Source: Chryseobacterium sp.
GTDB taxonomy: Bacteria; Bacteroidota; Bacteroidia; Flavobacteriales; Weeksellaceae
Reading direction: 5' to 3'
NCBI RefSeq assembly: GCF_019236175.1
Contig: NZ_JAFAJM010000013.1
Span: 1 to 64,000 of the forward strand
DNA: 64,000 nt
A model generated the notes under the pieces. The model had not been told where the DNA came from and ran no database searches. It worked only from the letters and a program-made list of their open reading frames with translations. This document shows, in pieces, positions 52,515-61,193 of the stretch. Position 1 is the stretch's first letter; the number at the start of each line of letters is the position of its first letter. The position numbers and the translations under genes were made by a program.

Positions 52515-52871
52515 ATGCTGATTCTAATCGCCGAAGACGACGAACTGATTCTAAAAACGATTGAACACAAATTATTAAAAGAAGGACACGAGGTGATCCT
52601 GACCCGAAACGGGAAAGACGCTATCGAAACCCTTAAAACCAGAGAGGTAGATCTGACCATCACAGATATTATGATGCCCTTTGCCTCGGGAATTGAAATA
52701 CTTTCAGCCATTCACAGCATGGGGAAGCAGATACCGGTAATCATGCTTTCCAGTATGGGGCAGGAAGAAGTGGTACTGAATGCTTTCGACCTCGGAGCAG
52801 CCGATTTTATTGTGAAGCCCTTCAGTCCCAATGAATTGATATTAAGAATAAAAAGATTTTCTTCAAAATAA
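52515..52871 (+). CDS. Stand-alone receiver-domain response regulator
   Basis: This 118-residue single receiver domain has the acidic pair AEDD (about 7-9), the phospho-acceptor Asp in LTITDIMMPFAS (about 52), the Ser/Thr switch in IMLSSMG and the Lys in FIVKPFSPNEL. There is no output domain, so it must act by protein contact. Its place between the hybrid kinase and the HEAT-repeat protein suggests it relays the signal to that protein or to the synthase. Confidence 0.92.
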   Translation: MLILIAEDDELILKTIEHKLLKEGHEVILTRNGKDAIETLKTREVDLTITDIMMPFASGIEILSAIHSMGKQIPVIMLSSMGQEEVVLNAFDLGAADFIVKPFSPNELILRIKRFSSK

Positions 52872-52880
52872 ACTACAGCC

Positions 52881-53948
52881 ATGTTACTCACCACTTCTGT
52901 ACATTTTCTTTTTCTGGTTTTCCTGGGAATGCTATCCTTAGTACTCTTACTGATCATCGGTGTACTGATTTATGGCTTTTATCAGTACAGAAAATCTGTT
53001 CAGACCTTCAGATGGTCCGAAGTGATCAATAAAAAAATCTCGGAAGTGATTGTATATGATAAGGAAGAAATGCCTGTAGATCCTAATTTTTCAGCAGCTT
53101 CAGACAGTTCTTCATTCAGAAATCTACTCCTTCATAAACTGGCAGAATCTGAGAAAAAATTTTCCGGGGCAGCTCAAAATAAACTTAAAGACCTATTTCA
53201 GCAGTATGGCCTTCACGAAGAAGCATTGAAAAAACTGAATCAAAAGAAAGAACACATCATTGCAGGAGGAATACAGGAACTTACTGCGATGCATGTGGAA
53301 GAAGCATTGCCAAAAATTTCTACATTTTTAACCCATCCTTCAGCTCAGGTGTATCAGGAAGCGCAATATGCGATGGTGAACTTTAAGGGATTCGAAGGTC
53401 TTCATTTCCTGAACAGTATTTCCGCCAGAATATCAGAATGGCAGCAGCTTCGTCTGCTTATTTCTATCACCCATATTCCTGAGAACTCGGAGGACATTAT
53501 TAAAAGCTGGATGGAAAGTTCTAATGATTCCGTAATCATTTTTACCCTTAAACTTTTAAGAAAATTTCAGATATTATCTCTGTATCCTGTAGTTACTTAT
53601 TTATTGGATCATCCTGCTGTTGACGTAAGAGTACAAGTAGTACAAACTTTATTATCATTGGAAAATTCTTCAACCATTAACCATCTTATGGGAACATATC
53701 TACATCAGCCGGTTGAAGTCCAGAAAGAGATGCTCAAAGTCATGAAAAAGTCAAAAGACCAATGCAGTACAGATTTTCTGAAAAATCAATTATTGAACAA
53801 TACTGATTCAGGGATAAAAGTTCATGCTGCAGAGGCTTTGTGTGCTTTGGAACAACAAAAATACCTGAAAGAAGTATCTCAAAAAGAAAACTCTTCTGAA
53901 GAATTGATTCAAATTATTAAATACGCAATACAGGAAAAAGTATGTTAG
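52881..53948 (+). CDS. Membrane-anchored HEAT-repeat protein
   Basis: This 355-residue protein has one N-terminal membrane helix (HFLFLVFLGMLSLVLLLIIG, about 5-30). A cytoplasmic segment and an alpha-solenoid of HEAT-like repeats follow (for example VVTYLLDHPAVDVRVQVVQT and QLLNNTDSGIKVHAAEALCA, the DxxVRxxAAxxL pattern). Such solenoids mediate protein contact. It overlaps the glycosyltransferase gene by seven bases. I infer that it couples the receiver to the synthase. Confidence 0.85.
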   Translation: MLLTTSVHFLFLVFLGMLSLVLLLIIGVLIYGFYQYRKSVQTFRWSEVINKKISEVIVYDKEEMPVDPNFSAASDSSSFRNLLLHKLAESEKKFSGAAQNKLKDLFQQYGLHEEALKKLNQKKEHIIAGGIQELTAMHVEEALPKISTFLTHPSAQVYQEAQYAMVNFKGFEGLHFLNSISARISEWQQLRLLISITHIPENSEDIIKSWMESSNDSVIIFTLKLLRKFQILSLYPVVTYLLDHPAVDVRVQVVQTLLSLENSSTINHLMGTYLHQPVEVQKEMLKVMKKSKDQCSTDFLKNQLLNNTDSGIKVHAAEALCALEQQKYLKEVSQKENSSEELIQIIKYAIQEKVC

Positions 53949-56900
53949 AATTCTCACACATCATATATGAAGTTGTTATCTGGCTGTTTTTTATTTACGG
54001 AACAGCAGTAACTCTTATCTATGGCTGGATAGGAATTTATGCGCTTGGCGCTGTATTGCGTTATAAAAAAGAAAATACATCTACAGACTACAGCATCATT
54101 GCGGCAAATCCCAATTCGCCTGTATTCAGCGTTATTGCTCCGGCATATAATGAAGGAATGACCATAGTGGAAAATGTACGTTCCCTTTTATCCCTTTACT
54201 ATTATAATCTGGAAATTATCATTGTGAATGACGGAAGTAAGGATGATTCAATTCAGAATCTGATCGAAGCTTATGAACTTGAGCCTGTAGCTTATTTTAT
54301 ACAGGGAAAAATAGAAACCAATGAAGTAAGAGGCGTTTATAAAAGTAAAAATCAGGCCTTTAAAAAACTGATTGTTGTTGATAAAGAAAACGGAGGTAAA
54401 GCAGATGCTTTAAATGTCGGCGTCAATATTTCTTCCGGGGAATATCTGGTTTGCATTGATGTTGACTGTATTCTTGAGCAGGATTCGATTTTAAAACTTG
54501 CAAAACCAATGCTGGAGCAAACCGACAAAAAGTTCATTGCATGTGGTGGAGTGATTCGTCTGGCTAACAATTGTGTCATCGAAAATGGAAAAATTGTATG
54601 TGTCAATATGCCGAAAACACTCTTGGGAAGGACACAGGCATTGGAGTATATAAGAGCTTTTGTTCTTGGACGTATGGCCTGGTCCAGAGCTTCAGGATTG
54701 ATCCTGATTTCTGGTGCTTTTGGAGTATTTGACAGAAAAATTGTACTGGCCTGCGGTGGTTATGATAAAAAGACGGTGGGAGAGGATATGGAGCTGGTTG
54801 TAAGGATGAGAAAGTACATGGAGGAAAAAAACGAACCTTATGAAGTACTTACTATTCCGGATCCTCTATGCTGGACAGAAGTTCCCGAATCCAAAGATAT
54901 TCTCAGAAAACAGCGGAACAGATGGATGCGCGGTACTATGGAAACCCTGTGGAAACACAGAAGACTAATGTTCAATCCGAAGTATAAAAAACTGGGAATG
55001 ATCAGTCTTCCTTATTGGTTCTTCTTTGAATTTCTGGGTCCACTCATTGAATTTTCAGGATACATTATCTTTATTGTCTTTTTATTACTGGGAATTATCA
55101 ACTGGCCATTCTTTATTGTACTGTTTGCTCTCGTGATTTCAATGGGATTCCTCTATTCTATTTACGCCATACTGGTGGATCTAGTAAGCCATCGGGTTTA
55201 TACCAAAAGAAAAGACTTCCTGAAATTAATTTTTACAGCTTTTTCTGAGCCTTTTTATTTTCATCCAATTGTAGTAAAAGCAGGGGTTAACGGATTTATT
55301 GATTATTTCAAAAAATCCCATGGCTGGGGCGAAATGACAAGACAGGGTTTTAATCAAAGCATACAGCATTTACCTCTGAAAAAAAGAATATATGCTATAC
55401 TTCAGGTCGGGCTCAAAAAGTGGGGAATGCTGGCGTTGGTTTTCTTTGCTTTATTTTTAATAGGAGTGACCGCAGAAATATTATGGTATAAATATACCTT
55501 TCCAAAATTTGAAACATCAGCCATTATTGGTCATCTTTTCTTTGAAAATATTTTATTTGCATTTCAGCTGTTATTCTGTGTTGGAATTTTATATCTGATC
55601 ATTAATTTTATCAAAGAAGAATGGGCAATAATCCTGGGAATATTAGCCTTGGCTATTGTAGCGGTTACACAATATATCTTATTCCTATATTTTTCTGAAA
55701 GCCGTAACGTACTTGGGGCGGATATTTTATACTACAGTAAAGAGGAGATGAAGCAGATTTTGCAGGCAAGTGGAATGCTTAACTTTAAAAACTTTGCTTT
55801 ACTGGGAATTTTAATAACAGTTTCTTTTGTTCCTTTATGGATTGCAGGCAAAACAGCTTTAAAATCAATCTATCCGGGACTGACACTCTTGGTTTTCGGT
55901 TTAGTGTCATTCTTTATCCCTTCCAATATAATAGGAGGAAAAGTTCTGAGTTCTGAGAATGAGTTTAACCAAAATGCAGCAAAAAGTAAATGGGCTTATT
56001 TCTTTAAATCCAACGAAGACAATTTCATAAGTGATCACCCGGAACTGAATGAACTGCTGAGCGAAAATGAAGGCTTTACTGCAGATGCAGAAATGATCGA
56101 TAAAAACTTTCCTTTCTGGAGAAAAGAAAATACCCCGGATTTCTTAGGAGCTTATATTACCAAATCAGACAAGATTCCTAATCTTGTTTTTCTCATTATG
56201 GAAGGTTTTGGACATGCTTATACATCCCCGAAAGGATATATCGGTAATTTTACCCCTTATCTTGATTCTTTATCCCATAAAGGATTGTATTGGGAAAACA
56301 GTTTAAGCTCAGCAGGAAGAACATTTGGAGCACTGCCATCATTAACAGGATCACTTCCTTTCGGAAAGAACGGCTTCCTTGAAATAGAAAAAACACCGGA
56401 GAATTTCAATCTTTATAATATTCTAAAAGCGAATGGTTTTGAAACCGGATTTTATTATGGAGGTCATGTATCATTTGACCGCTACCGTGAGTTCCTGGAG
56501 TATAGCGGAGTAGATCATATTATAGATGAAGCTTCATTCAGCAGTCCTTATCTTAAACTTCCTGCCAATAATGGAGAAAGCTGGGGATATGAAGATCAGG
56601 CTGTTTTCAATAAAATGCAGCAGGAGCAAAAACCACAGAATCAGCCGTATTTCAATATGATACTTACACTTTCAACACACAACCCTTTCTTAATCAACAA
56701 TAAGGATCATTATGAAAAGGTGTATAACCAAAGGCTTAACTCCGGGATTTTAACTCCGGAACAGAAAAAATGGGCAGCTGCCCACAAAGATCAGTTAATT
56801 TCAGTATTGAATGCTGATGATGCTATAAAAGGGTTCTTTGAAAATTACAGTAAACGTCCCGATTTTAAAAATACAATTTTTGTTATTACAGGAGATCACA

Positions 56901-57379
56901 GTATGCCTGAAATTACTTTGGAATCTAAAATTGACAGATTCCATGTGCCATTATTAATCTATTCACCATTACTAAAAGAATCAAAGCGTTTTCACAAAAC
57001 AGTAAGCCATTTTGATATTGCGCCTTCTATTTTAGCATACTACAGAAATAATTATAAAATCACTACCCCTTCTACAGTTACATGGGTTGGAAGAGGTTTC
57101 TCTGCAGATTCTGAAATCAGTAATGTGGGAATCCCTATGATGCAAAGTAAAAACCAGCTTATTGATTTTGTATCTGAGAAGTATTATATCCATGACGGCC
57201 AGCTTTTCACGCTTAAAGCCATGCAAGAAGATGCGTCTAATGATGCTGCAGCCAAAGGTAAAATCAATGGTAGGTTCAATCAGTATAAAAGCATGAATGC
57301 TCAATTTTATTCCACGAAAAAACTAATGCCGGATTCAGTAATGGTGAATTTTAAGAAAAAAACAAAGTCAAAGTTTTAA
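53942..57379 (+). CDS. Fused processive glycosyltransferase and LTA-synthase-like phosphotransferase
   Basis: This 1145-residue, two-enzyme membrane protein has an N-terminal half (to about 450) that is a BcsA/PgaC-type GT2. The nucleotide Asp is in IVNDGSKDDS, DxD in CIDVDCILE, the base in VGEDMELVV and QxxRW in RKQRNRWMRG. About ten membrane helices lie between about 350 and 670. From about 740 it is an alkaline-phosphatase-superfamily domain of the LtaS/OpgB kind. It has the metal Glu in VFLIMEGFGH, the nucleophile Thr in SAGRTFGALPSLTG, the His in TLSTHNPFL and Asp-His in VITGDHSMPE. All key residues are present in both halves. It is probably an exopolysaccharide synthase that also transfers a phosphoglycerol-like or phosphoethanolamine-like group outside the membrane. 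Confidence 0.85.
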   Translation: MLEFSHIIYEVVIWLFFIYGTAVTLIYGWIGIYALGAVLRYKKENTSTDYSIIAANPNSPVFSVIAPAYNEGMTIVENVRSLLSLYYYNLEIIIVNDGSKDDSIQNLIEAYELEPVAYFIQGKIETNEVRGVYKSKNQAFKKLIVVDKENGGKADALNVGVNISSGEYLVCIDVDCILEQDSILKLAKPMLEQTDKKFIACGGVIRLANNCVIENGKIVCVNMPKTLLGRTQALEYIRAFVLGRMAWSRASGLILISGAFGVFDRKIVLACGGYDKKTVGEDMELVVRMRKYMEEKNEPYEVLTIPDPLCWTEVPESKDILRKQRNRWMRGTMETLWKHRRLMFNPKYKKLGMISLPYWFFFEFLGPLIEFSGYIIFIVFLLLGIINWPFFIVLFALVISMGFLYSIYAILVDLVSHRVYTKRKDFLKLIFTAFSEPFYFHPIVVKAGVNGFIDYFKKSHGWGEMTRQGFNQSIQHLPLKKRIYAILQVGLKKWGMLALVFFALFLIGVTAEILWYKYTFPKFETSAIIGHLFFENILFAFQLLFCVGILYLIINFIKEEWAIILGILALAIVAVTQYILFLYFSESRNVLGADILYYSKEEMKQILQASGMLNFKNFALLGILITVSFVPLWIAGKTALKSIYPGLTLLVFGLVSFFIPSNIIGGKVLSSENEFNQNAAKSKWAYFFKSNEDNFISDHPELNELLSENEGFTADAEMIDKNFPFWRKENTPDFLGAYITKSDKIPNLVFLIMEGFGHAYTSPKGYIGNFTPYLDSLSHKGLYWENSLSSAGRTFGALPSLTGSLPFGKNGFLEIEKTPENFNLYNILKANGFETGFYYGGHVSFDRYREFLEYSGVDHIIDEASFSSPYLKLPANNGESWGYEDQAVFNKMQQEQKPQNQPYFNMILTLSTHNPFLINNKDHYEKVYNQRLNSGILTPEQKKWAAAHKDQLISVLNADDAIKGFFENYSKRPDFKNTIFVITGDHSMPEITLESKIDRFHVPLLIYSPLLKESKRFHKTVSHFDIAPSILAYYRNNYKITTPSTVTWVGRGFSADSEISNVGIPMMQSKNQLIDFVSEKYYIHDGQLFTLKAMQEDASNDAAAKGKINGRFNQYKSMNAQFYSTKKLMPDSVMVNFKKKTKSKF

Positions 57380-58611
57380 AACTTTCGGGTATAGCCTAAA
57401 GTAATATCAAACTGATTTCCTTTCTCACCCGGACGGAATTCCTGGTTATAGTACATTGTTCCCACAGAAAAGAGATTGACGGAGCGGTAAGAAAAATTAT
57501 ACTCAGCACCCACTTTAAAGGTTTTAAGTTTAAAGGTCTCATTTTCCAGAAGGTTATTTCGGAATTCTTCCGGGCTTATTCCGCTTCCTATCTGAAAAGC
57601 AAAATAGTCCTGAGCTCCTTTAGTATAATAACGAACCGTTCCCGTATAAGAATGGGAAATGTTTTTGCTGTCAGGAGTTATATAAGTACGGAGATTGAAC
57701 CAGAAATTTTTATAATATTTTCCTACAGCAGCAGTATACATCCAGATGCTGTTACTGAAATGAAGCTGACGGTAACCTAATTCAGCCTCAAAACTATGGG
57801 GAAGATTGGCATTCAGGGAAAACCCAGTTCGGTATTGCGGAAAAAGGCCTACATCATCAGAATACCCTCCACCAACATACAGATAGAACATTTTAGAAAG
57901 TCTTGGATACGCTTCCAATTCAACCTGTGTACCGCCCTGTGCAAACTTGTTCGCGTAGTTACCCCGAAGAATTACAGAACCAATAGGGGTAATCCTTTTG
58001 TAACTCACCCCAACGATATGCCAGTCATTATCAAACTGTTTGTCAAAATGGGAATAATTGTAAATAATTCCAACAGCATTTTTAGAAGACAAATCCTTGA
58101 TTCTTACTGCAAGAGCCGTTGCTTCCGTATTTTTTGGATTAATAGATAAAAGAGTCGTTACTGCTTTGTCTGCTTCCTCATAATTATTCATTCCAAAATA
58201 TACTTTTGCTTTCAGAAGCAGCAAAGCCTCAGATTTAGAATGATAGGAAAGTCCTTTATCTATAATTTCGCTAGCCTTTGTATTCTGATCATTCCAGTAT
58301 TCCAATGAAGCATACGCTAGAAAATAATCTTCATCCTGAACATCTCTTTTTGCGAGGCTATCAAATACAGCTCTTGCCGCAGCCAGATCCTTATTCCAAG
58401 TATATAGCCTTCCCAGGAAAATTGAAATATCAGTATAATTAGGAGCTTTTTCCAATGCTTCTTTAGCCAATGCTATAGATGTAGTATAGTCTTTCTGATC
58501 GAAAGCAGTGCTACGGGCTTTACCAAATAATTCATCAGCACTAAGGTTTTGTTGGCTATATATGGTAATAGGAAAAAGTAATGCTAATAAAAAGGTCGGA
58601 TATCTTTTCAT
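57376..58611 (-). CDS. YaiO-type outer-membrane beta-barrel protein with TPR domain
   Basis: This 411-residue protein has the signal peptide MKRYPTFLLALLFPITIYSQ and then TPR repeats (about 20-170: ALEKAPNYTDISIFLGRLYT, ALLLLKAKVYFGMNNYEEAD). A C-terminal beta-barrel of about 225 residues follows with alternating aromatic strands, ending FDITLGYTRKF with the usual terminal Phe. This is the YaiO family. The TPR plus barrel plan is that of exopolysaccharide export porins (AlgK/AlgE, PgaA), so it is the likely outer-membrane exporter for the synthase. It is convergent with the synthase gene and overlaps it by four bases at the stops. Confidence 0.88.
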   Translation of the reverse strand: MKRYPTFLLALLFPITIYSQQNLSADELFGKARSTAFDQKDYTTSIALAKEALEKAPNYTDISIFLGRLYTWNKDLAAARAVFDSLAKRDVQDEDYFLAYASLEYWNDQNTKASEIIDKGLSYHSKSEALLLLKAKVYFGMNNYEEADKAVTTLLSINPKNTEATALAVRIKDLSSKNAVGIIYNYSHFDKQFDNDWHIVGVSYKRITPIGSVILRGNYANKFAQGGTQVELEAYPRLSKMFYLYVGGGYSDDVGLFPQYRTGFSLNANLPHSFEAELGYRQLHFSNSIWMYTAAVGKYYKNFWFNLRTYITPDSKNISHSYTGTVRYYTKGAQDYFAFQIGSGISPEEFRNNLLENETFKLKTFKVGAEYNFSYRSVNLFSVGTMYYNQEFRPGEKGNQFDITLGYTRKF

Positions 58612-58878
58612 TGAGGTTTATTATTAATGAGCTGTATCTTGTATCACAAATATATTGAACTTTTATCTCTCAAACTAGAGATTATTCATCAAAACTTATT
58701 TTTTTAAGATTATTATTCTCAAAAACATCAATAAAAAAGCTTTTAGATATAGTTTACTTTTTCTGAGAAAGCACTCAAAGCAGCAGTGGAAGAAAAAGAT
58801 TCTGAAAGAAAAGCAATGTCCTATTATATGACATGTTCTTTGGTTTTTTAAGAAACTTTGATGACGGGACCGAATATA
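58612..58878. other. Intergenic region with a possible remnant
   Basis: Near 58760-58880 the frames FSEKALKAAVEEKDSERKAM and MFFGFLRNFDDGTEYIKKGL read like pieces of a helical protein with a frame break between them, perhaps the end of a TetR-like gene. I could not identify it. The rest has no coding signal. Confidence 0.3.
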
Positions 58879-59245
58879 TCAAAAAAGGCCTTCAGGAAAA
58901 GGCACTTCAGAGTTTTGATTGTATTAGCAATGCTTCTTATGATATGTCCCTTATTTGGAAAGCGGCCTTCAGGCGAAAGATTGGATCGTATAAAACAATC
59001 GCCTTAATTTAAAGAGGGAAAATTTCGAAATATAAATCATACCGCGCAGGTGACTCAAAGCCTACATGTTGCGTTGTACGATTATCTTTTTAAGAAGTCA
59101 AAAAAAAGCAAGCCTCTTCGCACCATTCCTTCAAAAAGTATTGATTGGAAGCTGTTATTAAATGGTCAGGCTGGGTTAGTTTGGTTGGGGCATTCTTCTT
59201 ATTTTCTTAGAGTGGATCGTAAAAATATTTTGATTGATCCAGACT
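58879..59245 (+). pseudogene. 5' fragment of an MBL-fold metallohydrolase gene
   Basis: The frame reads a hydrophobic start (FRVLIVLAMLLMICPLFGKR), then PSGERLDRIKQSP, a TAA at 59005, FKEGKFRNINHTAQVTQSLH, YDYLFKKSKKSKPLR, and GLVWLGHSSYFLRVDRKNIL with IDPD. This is the beginning of a RomA/UlaG-like MBL-fold protein; WxGHSS is the first conserved block. The catalytic HxHxDH part is absent because the sequence joins a foreign minus-strand fragment near 59240-59290. It is dead by truncation and one internal stop. Confidence 0.75.
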
Positions 59246-59493
59246 TAATCTTACTGATAGATGGATCATTATGTGAAGCGCCTTTTGCAGAACCATTTAG
59301 CGCATAGACCTTGCCATTCTTCGCCGTGCCATCGATCTCTTTGTAACCTGAGCAGTAGACCTCTAATCTATTAACGGAAAAAGGCCATTCTCCTATATAG
59401 TTCTGTTTGATAAATATAAACGTGTTTCCTGCCTGAGATGAATTGCAGGAGGAGATCAGAAGAAAGATTTAAAAATAGAATAAGATTTTTCAT
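59240..59493 (-). pseudogene. Fragment of a DUF2511-type lipoprotein gene
   Basis: On the minus strand, ATG 59493-59491 opens MKNLILFL, then the frame shifts to CNSSQAGNTFIFIKQNYIGE, WPFSVNRLEVYCSGYKEIDG, GKVYALNGSAKGASHND. The 'KVYALNG(x)A' end and the exported Cys start are those of DUF2511 (YebY-like) proteins. A frameshift lies in the signal-peptide region and the C-terminus runs into the MBL fragment on the opposite strand. The joint must be a rearrangement. Confidence 0.55.
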
Positions 59494-59539
59494 GAAATAG
59501 TATATATTTCTGACAGATTTAGAAATGTCAGCATTCAGA

Positions 59540-59561
59540 TTTTTACGGAATTCCGTAAAAA
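59540..59561. terminator. 22-base perfect palindrome
   Basis: An 11-base arm TTTTTACGGAA and its exact complement TTCCGTAAAAA meet without a loop. It lies 34 bases after the stop of the CDF transporter (minus strand) and could terminate in both directions. Confidence 0.55.
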
Positions 59562-59594
59562 TTAAAAATTCTCAAGATCCTACACTATAATGAG

Positions 59595-60488
59595 TTATTC
59601 CGGCTGAATGATAACGAACCTTACGAATGGGAATTCATTTTTAATATGGTCACGAATACGGTGTATGGTCTCTGTGATCTCTTCTGTATCAAGATGATCT
59701 TCGAAATCGATGATCAGCATCAGTACAACTTCTTCAGGTGACTGGTACGTAGAGAGTATACTTTTTGTTCTGACGACAGCAGTATCTTTTTCAGCCAGTT
59801 TAGCAATCTTTTCTCTTGTTTCAGGTGCTATGCCTTCACCCATCAGCAGGCTCCTGCTTTCCCTGGCCAGAATAAGCGAGACAAAAACCAGTATTAACCC
59901 TACGATTACCGATGCCAGCCCATCCAATTCCGGAATTTGTAACCAATGACTGATCCCCATTAATATCATAACAACAAGCAGACCGGCCACTGCGGCACCA
60001 TCTTCAAAAACCACAAGAAAGCTTCCCGGATCTTTACTTTTGATGATCGCATCCCACCATCTCAACCCGTTGCGGGTCTTGTTAAATTCTTTTACAGCGA
60101 TAAACAAAGAGGTCCCCTCGAAAATAAGGGAAAGTATCAATACAATATAATTCCAGAATGGATCTTTCATCACCTCGGGTTTAATAATGTGTAAGATTCC
60201 CTGATAGATGGATAAAGCACCCCCTAAACCAAATATAAGAATTGAAACCACGAAGGACCAGAAATAGAGCTCCTTGCCGTACCCAAATGGATGAGACTCA
60301 TCTGCAGGCTTCCTGCTCCTTTTGATTCCATATAAAAGCAGCAGCTGATTCGCGGTATCTACTGTTGAATGGATTCCTTCGGATATCATTGAAGAACTGT
60401 TAGTAAATGCCCCTGCAATAAACTTTGTCAGAGCGATCACTAGGTTAGCGGCAAGTGCACTGTAAATTGATTTGTGATTATTGGCCAT
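59595..60488 (-). CDS. Cation diffusion facilitator (metal exporter)
   Basis: This 297-residue inner-membrane transporter has six predicted helices. Its metal site is marked by SEGIHSTVDTANQLLLLYGI (His-x3-Asp in TM2) and a second site in TM5 (WLQIPELDGLASVIVGLILV, Asp in ELDG). The HPFGYGKELYFW loop is typical of this subgroup, as is the cytoplasmic domain with VVLMLIIDFEDHLD. It exports Zn2+ or another divalent cation using protons; the exact metal is not determined. Single gene. It may be cargo next to the mobile element. Confidence 0.92.
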   Translation of the reverse strand: MANNHKSIYSALAANLVIALTKFIAGAFTNSSSMISEGIHSTVDTANQLLLLYGIKRSRKPADESHPFGYGKELYFWSFVVSILIFGLGGALSIYQGILHIIKPEVMKDPFWNYIVLILSLIFEGTSLFIAVKEFNKTRNGLRWWDAIIKSKDPGSFLVVFEDGAAVAGLLVVMILMGISHWLQIPELDGLASVIVGLILVFVSLILARESRSLLMGEGIAPETREKIAKLAEKDTAVVRTKSILSTYQSPEEVVLMLIIDFEDHLDTEEITETIHRIRDHIKNEFPFVRFVIIQPE

Positions 60489-60814
60489 TAATGATGAATA
60501 TTAATAAGAGAACAATAAAATTACTTCAATACATTAAACAGATATATTCCCTATATGAGCTGGTGTACTTAAATCATTAATAAAAATATGGCTTTTGTTT
60601 CAAAATAAAAAATATCTTAACAGATACTTAGTATTGAATTTTCTAATTAAAACAATTTTATCTCTTTCCCTATCATCTTAGGATCAACATATCGATCATT
60701 CTTAAAAGCAATAAAAAATCAGTAAAAATCTTTTCGGTACTACGAAAAAGTAGTGATTTTATATGATTTCTCTTGTTCAACTTTACATGACCAGCAATCA
60801 TTAAAATCACTATT
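60489..60814. other. Intergenic region, left edge of a mobile element
   Basis: AT-rich, no gene. ACTAC-GAAAAA-GTAGT (about 60741-60756) is an inverted repeat upstream of the HTH gene. The end of a conjugative or mobilisable element should be in or left of this region, but I saw no tRNA gene or repeated attachment core in the window. Confidence 0.35.
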
Positions 60815-61096
60815 ATGAATATTGAAAGAACAGAATTTATAGCCTGGATGGAGAGAATTATGGAAAGATTTGATCTACTGAAAGAGCAAATGATTAAGAA
60901 CCAATCCAGATTTATAGAAGTAGACGGAGAGCAGCTTCTGGATAACCAGGATGTTTTACAGCTTTTAAAAATAAGTTCCCGATCATTACAACGGTATAGG
61001 ACAGATAAAAAGCTGCCTTACTATACCATCAGCGGAAAGCTGTATTATAAGCTTTCTGATGTCCACCAATTGATCAGAGAATGTTTAAACTCTTGA
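60815..61096 (+). CDS. Excisionase-like helix-turn-helix protein of a mobile element
   Basis: This 93-residue protein has an N-terminal helix with coiled-coil character (WMERIMERFDLLKEQMIKNQ) and a MerR/excisionase-like HTH_17 domain (LLDNQDVLQLLKISSRSLQR, then YRTDKKLPYYTISGKLYYKL). Such small proteins are a constant part of Bacteroidota conjugative and mobilisable elements, usually near topB. Role: probably directs excision or transcription of the element. Confidence 0.88.
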   Translation: MNIERTEFIAWMERIMERFDLLKEQMIKNQSRFIEVDGEQLLDNQDVLQLLKISSRSLQRYRTDKKLPYYTISGKLYYKLSDVHQLIRECLNS

Positions 61097-61193
61097 TAGT
61101 AACAAGACCTTCACAGCCAAATCATTCATCACCCTTCCAATCTTTAGGATTTTCTTCATTGACCAATACCTTGGTTCTATTAAATGAAATACA

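Noticed and set aside
59050..59307. 85-codon frame treated as a gene
   Set aside because: It is the surviving part of the truncated MBL-fold gene joined to the complement of a DUF2511-type gene.
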